DNA of 39,261 nucleotides. It comes from an uncultured Pelagibacteraceae bacterium. GTDB lineage: Bacteria; Pseudomonadota; Alphaproteobacteria; Pelagibacterales; AG-422-B15. The position numbers and the translations under genes are program-made. This document shows positions 35,021 through 39,261 of the stretch, in pieces (positions within the stretch are counted from its first letter, which is position 1; each line of letters begins with the position of its first letter). Below the pieces are notes generated by a model. The model ran no database searches. It had not been told where the DNA came from and was given only the letters and a program-made list of their open reading frames with translations. The stretch is from assembly GCA_902517885.1 (NCBI GenBank), contig CABYDZ010000011.1, forward strand, positions 1 through 39,261. Reading direction: 5' to 3'.

Positions 35021-35871
35021 TGAGTAGAGAGGCATTTGTAAACGGCGAATATACAGAATATATTAATTCAAAAGTTCACATAGAAGATAGAGGATATCAA
35101 TTTGCCGATGGTGTGTATGAGGTATTTGCAGTATTAGATAGTAAAATTGTAGATTACGAAGGTCACATTAAAAGACTATATAGATCTCTAAAAGAACTGA
35201 ATATTGCATCACCAATTCAAAGAAAATCATATAAATTTCATATTTATGAAATTATAAAACGAAATATAATACAAGATGGCCTTGTTTATTTACAGGTTAC
35301 GCGTGGTGTTGCCAGTAGAGACTTTAAATTTCCAAAAAATTCTAAAAGTTCTATTGTTATTATTGGAAAAAATACTTCGTCAAATTATTATAATAATAAT
35401 TTCAATAAAGGGATCAAAGTCAAGACAACTAAAGATTTAAGATGGAAAAGAGTAGATATTAAATCATTAAATTTACTTCCACCTGTTTTAGCTAAACAAT
35501 ATGCTGCTGATAATGACTGTGAAGAGGCATGGCTTTTAGATGATGATGGTTATATTACAGAAGGAAGTTCAAGTAATGCGTGGATAGTGAAAAATAAAAC
35601 TGTAATTACGAGACCAGTATCCAGTTCTATACTTAACGGAATAACTCGCTCAACACTTATCAAATCTCTTTCGAAGGTAGGATATAATTTTATCGAAAGA
35701 AGGTTTAATTTAAATGATATTAAAAATGCGGATGAAGCCTTTATCACTAGCGCAACACAGTTTGTTATGCCTGTAATTGCAGTAAATAATATTAAAATAG
35801 GCAATGGTCGTGTAGGAGAATTTGCTCAAATATTTAAAGAAATTTATTTTAAGTATATCAGTTTATCTTGA
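35020..35871 (+). CDS. dat: D-amino acid aminotransferase (class IV PLP enzyme)
   Basis: This fold-type IV PLP enzyme most likely interconverts D-alanine and D-glutamate for peptidoglycan. The 283-residue protein has EDRGYQFADGVYEVF near the start, the PLP lysine Lys148 in DIKSLNLLPPVLAKQ, EAWLLDDDGYITEGSSSNAW for cofactor binding, and ILNGITRSTLI. The DIKSLNLL block matches D-amino acid transaminases better than branched-chain enzymes, but substrate cannot be fixed from sequence. It lies between trkA and hflX; hfq, which usually follows dat, is absent. It overlaps the hflX start by 4 bases. Confidence 0.9.
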   Translation: MSREAFVNGEYTEYINSKVHIEDRGYQFADGVYEVFAVLDSKIVDYEGHIKRLYRSLKELNIASPIQRKSYKFHIYEIIKRNIIQDGLVYLQVTRGVASRDFKFPKNSKSSIVIIGKNTSSNYYNNNFNKGIKVKTTKDLRWKRVDIKSLNLLPPVLAKQYAADNDCEEAWLLDDDGYITEGSSSNAWIVKNKTVITRPVSSSILNGITRSTLIKSLSKVGYNFIERRFNLNDIKNADEAFITSATQFVMPVIAVNNIKIGNGRVGEFAQIFKEIYFKYISLS

Positions 35872-36941
35872 ATAAAACTATTTCGCATATTGTTCATCTA
35901 AATGTAGATTCTGACCCTAAGTTTATTTCAGAAGAAATGCTTTCTGAAATTGAAAATTTGGTAATAAATCTTGACATTGTAATTAAAAAAAAAGAAATCA
36001 TTAAAATAAAAAGAATAAATCCATCAACTCTGATTGGGGAGGGAAACTTAGTAAAAATAGACAAGGATATTAAGAAAAAAAATATAAATTTATTAGTTGT
36101 AAATAACAACTTAACGCCCGCACAACAAAAAAATTTAGAAAATAGACTTAAAATAAAGGTAACTGACAGAACAGGCATTATATTAGAGGTATTTGCTAGA
36201 AGAGCAAAATCTAATGAAGGCAAGATGCAGGTGCAACTAGCTGAATTAATATATAGAAAATCAAGACTAGTTAGGGCTTGGACACACTTAGAACGACAGA
36301 GAGGCGGTACAACCTTTATTGGTGGTCCTGGTGAGCTTCAAATTGAATTAGATCGCCGTTTAATACAAGAAAAAATTCTAAATATCAAAAAAAGGCTTAA
36401 TAAGGTGAAACGTAGAAGGCATGTACAGAGGAATCTAAGGAAAAACAATAATTTTAAAACAGCGGCTTTAATCGGATACACAAACGCAGGAAAAACATTG
36501 CTCTTTAATAAATTAACTAAAAAAAAGCAATCAAGTAAATCAAGATTATTTGAAACATTAGATACTAAAATTAGCAGGGTATATTTAGGTGCAAATAAAT
36601 ACATAGGACTTATAGATACTGTTGGCTTTATTAACAATATTCCGACTTCATTAATAGAGTCATTTAAAGCAACATTGGAGGAGATTAATAAAGCAGATAT
36701 TTTACTACATATTGTCGATGTAAATGATCTAAACGCAAATCAGAAAATTAGAGTAACAAAAAGTATACTTGTAGATACGGGCGTAGAAAAAAATAAAATT
36801 TCAGAGATGATAACTATCTACAATAAAATTGATATAAAGGGATCCAAGAGTTCATCTCAGCATAAGAAAAATTACATTAGCGCATTAACAGGTGAAGGTA
36901 TTTCTGATTTGAAGAGGATTTTAAAGAACTCGCTCATTTAA
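35868..36941 (+). CDS. hflX: ribosome-associated GTPase HflX
   Basis: HflX is a GTPase that binds 50S subunits and splits stalled ribosomes, especially under stress. The 357-residue protein has the N-terminal HflX domain with INPSTLIGEGN, DRTGIILEVFARRAKSNEGK and GGPGELQIELDRR, a basic coiled coil (170-195), and a G domain with G1 GYTNAGKT (203-210), LFETLDTKI, G3 DTVGF, G4 NKID and G5 SALTGEG. The start is TTG at 35868, overlapping the dat stop as TTGA; no ATG or GTG lies near a suitable place. It converges on the DUF3108 gene with an 8-base overlap. Confidence 0.92.
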   Translation: MNKTISHIVHLNVDSDPKFISEEMLSEIENLVINLDIVIKKKEIIKIKRINPSTLIGEGNLVKIDKDIKKKNINLLVVNNNLTPAQQKNLENRLKIKVTDRTGIILEVFARRAKSNEGKMQVQLAELIYRKSRLVRAWTHLERQRGGTTFIGGPGELQIELDRRLIQEKILNIKKRLNKVKRRRHVQRNLRKNNNFKTAALIGYTNAGKTLLFNKLTKKKQSSKSRLFETLDTKISRVYLGANKYIGLIDTVGFINNIPTSLIESFKATLEEINKADILLHIVDVNDLNANQKIRVTKSILVDTGVEKNKISEMITIYNKIDIKGSKSSSQHKKNYISALTGEGISDLKRILKNSLI

Positions 36942-37677
36942 CTTCATTAATGAATAAAGTGATAGCTCCATTGTTTGCTTCGTAACCATAAAATTCTTTT
37001 TTACTATTATCATAATATATTACTTTAATATAATCCGACGATGCAAAAACATCTTCATCTTCACCAATTTTATAACCACCTAGCTTTATTTGATTTGCTT
37101 TACAGTATATTAGGTTATCAGAAATAATTTTGTCTTCTTTAGTAAATTTAACATCATATCTACGTTTACCGTCAAAAACCCTAAAAGTTTTCTCACAATT
37201 ATTTATATTTTCGTAGTTCAATATATTCAAAAAAAAACTGGAGGGATCGATCGTATTAATAAGCATATTGTTGTCAATTTTAGTTAACTTATTTTTGTCT
37301 GGCTCTGGAATTAAGTTAAGCTCGGAGATCGAAGAGTCATTGTACTTTATCTCGACAAATTTTTCCTTTCCTTTTCTTGTATACCTATACTTATAATGGA
37401 GAGGTTTATAAAATTCATCAATAATGCCTATTATGCTACCATCTCCGTTAACATTATTAATAAAATCAACAATATTATTTGTTCTAATACTAAATTTATA
37501 CTCATATTTCTCATCTTCGATTTCGAGAAATGTATCAATACTCATAACAGGTATTCTAGGGAGAATTGATAATTTAGCCTCAACAACAAAATTTCTTTCT
37601 TCAATGAATGGATCTGCTAGAGTAGTAGCTGATGTAAATAAAGATAAAATAATAAATATACGTCCAGTTAACTGCAT
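36934..37677 (-). CDS. DUF3108 secreted protein
   Basis: The 247-residue precursor has a signal peptide (likely cut after Ala21, TLA|DP), so the product is probably periplasmic. The mature part is beta-rich, and the segments KYEYKFSIRTNNIVDFI, YKPLHYKYRYTRKGKEK and RVFDGKRRYDVKFTKED fit DUF3108, a family of unknown function found in many proteobacteria and sometimes linked to envelope or lipoprotein-like beta structures. Two cysteines (in NNCEKT and IYCKAN) lie about 28 residues apart and could form a disulfide. Its ATG lies 4 bases from the divergent start of the glycosyltransferase gene, so its promoter must lie within that gene, or the transcript is leaderless. Confidence 0.75.
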   Translation of the reverse strand: MQLTGRIFIILSLFTSATTLADPFIEERNFVVEAKLSILPRIPVMSIDTFLEIEDEKYEYKFSIRTNNIVDFINNVNGDGSIIGIIDEFYKPLHYKYRYTRKGKEKFVEIKYNDSSISELNLIPEPDKNKLTKIDNNMLINTIDPSSFFLNILNYENINNCEKTFRVFDGKRRYDVKFTKEDKIISDNLIYCKANQIKLGGYKIGEDEDVFASSDYIKVIYYDNSKKEFYGYEANNGAITLFINEVK

Positions 37678-37681
37678 ATAA

Positions 37682-38737
37682 ATGAAAATACTTCATATAT
37701 CAAATTTTGTCCAAAAGCAAAAAGGAAGATTACAGTGGAATCATTGTTTTAAAATAAATAATGGTTTTATTAGAAATGGTCATAATGTATGTACATTTAG
37801 TGACAGAGATATGAGTCGGATGAATTTGATAAATAAATTAAATAATAACAAAAACTTAAATAAATCTTTAATTGAAACATTTAGAAATTATTATCCTGAC
37901 CTAGTAGTTCTAGGACATGCAGATAAAATTCATAATGAAACTTTAAATGAATTTAGATCTATTAACAAAGATGTAAAGATTATTGAATGGAACGTAGATA
38001 ATTATTATTTAGACAATACAGAGAATAAATTTAAAAAAAGATCCCATTTAATTGATGCATTTTTCATTACAAATGCAGATGAAAATTTAAAATCTTGCTT
38101 AAATCAATACAATTCTATTTCTTTTTTCCCCAATATTTTTGATAAATCTATTGAACACATGCGGATTTTTGACTTAGCTGACTATACATATGATGTGTTT
38201 TATGCACTTAGTTACGGTGTTGGTTCCGGGAAGATTAAAGCGAATAAATCAGACTACGATAGAGAAGTCTACCTTGATTTTATTAGACAAAACTACCCTG
38301 AAATAAAAACAAATTTTTTTGGTTATGATAATATTCAGCCTGTATGGGGAGCCGAATTTGAAAAAGAAATTTGCAAATCACCAATTAGTTTAAACCTAAG
38401 TAGAAAACCTAATCTTAAATATTATAGTTCAGACAGAATATCACAATACTTAGGAAATGGGTCATGTATTTTTGTTGATAAAAATTCAAGACTAGAAGAT
38501 CTATTTACAAGTGATGAAGTTGTTTATTTTGACTCTGAGGACTTGAATGAATTTGGTATTAAGATCAATTATTATTTAGATAATGAAGGTGAAGCCAAGA
38601 GAATTGCCAAGAAAGGATGGGAGAGGGGCCATAAAAATTACAATGAAAAAATTGTAACTAATTATTTTTTAGACATAGCTTTTAACAATAAACCATCTAA
38701 CAATTATAATTGGCCTATTATTCAATATTTCTTATAA
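37682..38737 (+). CDS. CgeB-like GT-B glycosyltransferase
   Basis: The 351-residue protein looks like a cytoplasmic GT-B glycosyltransferase of the CgeB / family 1-like group. It begins MKILHISNFVQKQKGRLQWNH, and residues 60-160 form a Rossmann-like N-domain (PDLVVLGHADKI, IIEWNVDNYYLD, DAFFITNADE). The C-domain has the family pattern YYSSDRISQYLGNGSCIFVDKN followed by LEDLFTSDEVVYFDSEDLNEF and a closing helix. Sugar donor and acceptor cannot be told; polysaccharide or lipooligosaccharide decoration is plausible given the LPS genes elsewhere in the window. There is no Shine-Dalgarno. It is flanked by a divergent DUF3108 gene and a strong hairpin after the stop. Confidence 0.75.
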   Translation: MKILHISNFVQKQKGRLQWNHCFKINNGFIRNGHNVCTFSDRDMSRMNLINKLNNNKNLNKSLIETFRNYYPDLVVLGHADKIHNETLNEFRSINKDVKIIEWNVDNYYLDNTENKFKKRSHLIDAFFITNADENLKSCLNQYNSISFFPNIFDKSIEHMRIFDLADYTYDVFYALSYGVGSGKIKANKSDYDREVYLDFIRQNYPEIKTNFFGYDNIQPVWGAEFEKEICKSPISLNLSRKPNLKYYSSDRISQYLGNGSCIFVDKNSRLEDLFTSDEVVYFDSEDLNEFGIKINYYLDNEGEAKRIAKKGWERGHKNYNEKIVTNYFLDIAFNNKPSNNYNWPIIQYFL

Positions 38738-38771
38738 GCCCTAATTTTAAAAAAAAAGGGCTTATAATTTT
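38732..38771 (+). terminator. bidirectional terminator hairpin
   Basis: TTATAAGCCCT (38732-38742) and AGGGCTTATAA (38757-38767) form a perfect 11-base-pair stem with a 14-base A-rich loop, followed on the plus strand by TTTT. It overlaps the glycosyltransferase stop and lies between the convergent ends of that gene and the small membrane protein gene. It is the strongest hairpin in the window and probably serves both strands, although the T-run on the minus side is poor. Confidence 0.75.
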
Positions 38772-38776
38772 AGCTA

Positions 38777-39232
38777 TTAATTGTTTTTTGGACCCCAAAT
38801 AGTTCCTAAAATCATTACAAGAACTACCAATAGGAATAAAGACCCTGCTAAGCCTGGATAGGCCATTGGTTCACTAAAATTTGAGTAATACTCAAGAAAC
38901 CCCTCAGCGGCAGAAGACATTTCATATCCTTCTGGCATAACTTCTTTAATTCTTTCCAATGTTGTATAAGTTCCAGTAATTATTCCTTGATTTACAGTCC
39001 ATGCAATATAAGTCCCGTAAACGACAAGAATTCCAAACAATGATGACAATGCTTTAGTAGCAATATTCATATCAGATCTGTCTCGAACTTGTATTGCCAT
39101 TCTTAATGAAAGCCAAATTGCAAGTATAGTTCCGATAAAAACCATTGCATTGGCAATTCTTCCCATTTGATATATTGTAAATGTTGATATTTCAGGTTGG
39201 GCCAGCTGGTATAATTGCATTGCTTCTTCCAT
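38777..39232 (-). CDS. unrecognised small membrane protein, three helices
   Basis: I do not recognise this 151-residue protein. It has three probable membrane helices (about 25-44, 60-80 and 127-147). The segment between helices 1 and 2 is basic (SLRMAIQVRDRSD), so by the positive-inside rule it is cytoplasmic. The segment between helices 2 and 3 is then periplasmic, about 45 residues and acidic (RIKEVMPEGYEMSSAAEGFLEYYS). No signal peptide, no cysteines and no His-rich metal site are seen. The ATG at 39232 is preceded by AAAGGAG, the best Shine-Dalgarno in the window, which suggests strong translation. A strong hairpin ends the gene. Its upstream neighbour is outside the window, so operon context is unknown. 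Confidence 0.8.
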   Translation of the reverse strand: MEEAMQLYQLAQPEISTFTIYQMGRIANAMVFIGTILAIWLSLRMAIQVRDRSDMNIATKALSSLFGILVVYGTYIAWTVNQGIITGTYTTLERIKEVMPEGYEMSSAAEGFLEYYSNFSEPMAYPGLAGSLFLLVVLVMILGTIWGPKNN

Positions 39233-39237
39233 AGTTT

Positions 39238-39244
39238 CTCCTTT
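39238..39244 (-). promoter_or_regulatory. strong ribosome binding site of the unknown membrane protein
   Basis: On the minus strand AAAGGAG lies 5 bases before the ATG at 39232. Most genes here have no Shine-Dalgarno or only a weak one, so this site stands out. It fixes the start codon and hints at high expression. Confidence 0.7.
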
Positions 39245-39261
39245 GTTAAATTTCTGATAGG

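Noticed and set aside
35894-36223. 109-codon open frame on the minus strand inside hflX
   Set aside because: It is hydrophobic because it is antisense to Lys/Asn/Ile-rich codons, and hflX is clearly the real gene. The same holds for other long antisense frames, for example in trpC (16365-16664) and ntrX (32795-33082).
1-39261. tRNA, rRNA, CRISPR, insertion sequences, phage genes
   Set aside because: No cloverleaf-like gap, no regular repeats with spacers, no transposase or integrase family was seen; almost all bases are covered by identified core genes.

Overview
The window is a gene-dense, AT-rich stretch (about 70 % A+T by eye) of a bacterial chromosome. It carries 40 protein genes, one of them cut by the left edge, and most neighbours overlap or are a few bases apart. 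Gene families and gene order point to an alphaproteobacterium with a streamlined genome of the marine SAR11 / HIMB59 (AEGEAN-169) kind: dnaE-rpsB-tsf-pyrH-frr-uppS-cdsA-dxr-bamA-skp-lpxD-fabZ-lpxA-lpxI, then tpiA-secG-pyrG-kdsA-eno-ftsB-lipA-coq10, then ntrY-ntrX-trkA-dat-hflX, plus an alphaproteobacterial GTTC-N7-GTTC SOS box in front of lexA. The exact lineage is an inference. I see no tRNA, rRNA, CRISPR array, insertion sequence, prophage or integron, and no gap above about 130 bases.

Layout. 1-13784 (+): replication (dnaE), translation (rpsB, tsf, frr), UMP kinase, then undecaprenyl diphosphate, CDP-diacylglycerol and isoprenoid synthesis, outer-membrane protein assembly (bamA, skp) and lipid A synthesis (lpxD, fabZ, lpxA, lpxI). 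13789-21648 (-): ppiD and trpEGDC as one tightly overlapped unit, then lexA with its own SOS-type promoter, then gltA. 21696-28394 (+): central carbon and envelope genes tpiA, secG, pyrG, kdsA, eno, ftsB, lipA, ratA/coq10. 28391-30461 (-): ispDF, pgpA, pncC/cinA. 30511-36941 (+): ntrY, ntrX, trkA, dat, hflX. 36934-39232: a DUF3108 protein (-), a CgeB-like glycosyltransferase (+) and an unrecognised small three-helix membrane protein (-), the only accessory-looking part.

The genes work mostly toward growth and the cell envelope: lipid A and Kdo precursors (lpxD, lpxA, lpxI, kdsA), fatty acids (fabZ), phospholipid (cdsA, pgpA), isoprenoid carrier (dxr, ispDF, uppS), outer-membrane proteins (bamA, skp, ppiD, secG) and division (ftsB). 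The clearest sign of streamlining is what is missing from otherwise conserved neighbourhoods: rseP between dxr and bamA, lpxB after lpxI, pdhABC/lpd between ftsB and lipA, ntrBC before ntrY, and hfq between dat and hflX. These genes may lie elsewhere in the genome.

I did not find a clearly new multi-gene system. The best leads are the strongly expressed-looking unknown membrane protein at the right end, the SOS box, a possible structured rpsB leader that can hide its ribosome binding site, the reduced NtrY/NtrX pair, and small inverted repeats that sit directly against the start codons of pyrG, eno, lipA and ftsB.
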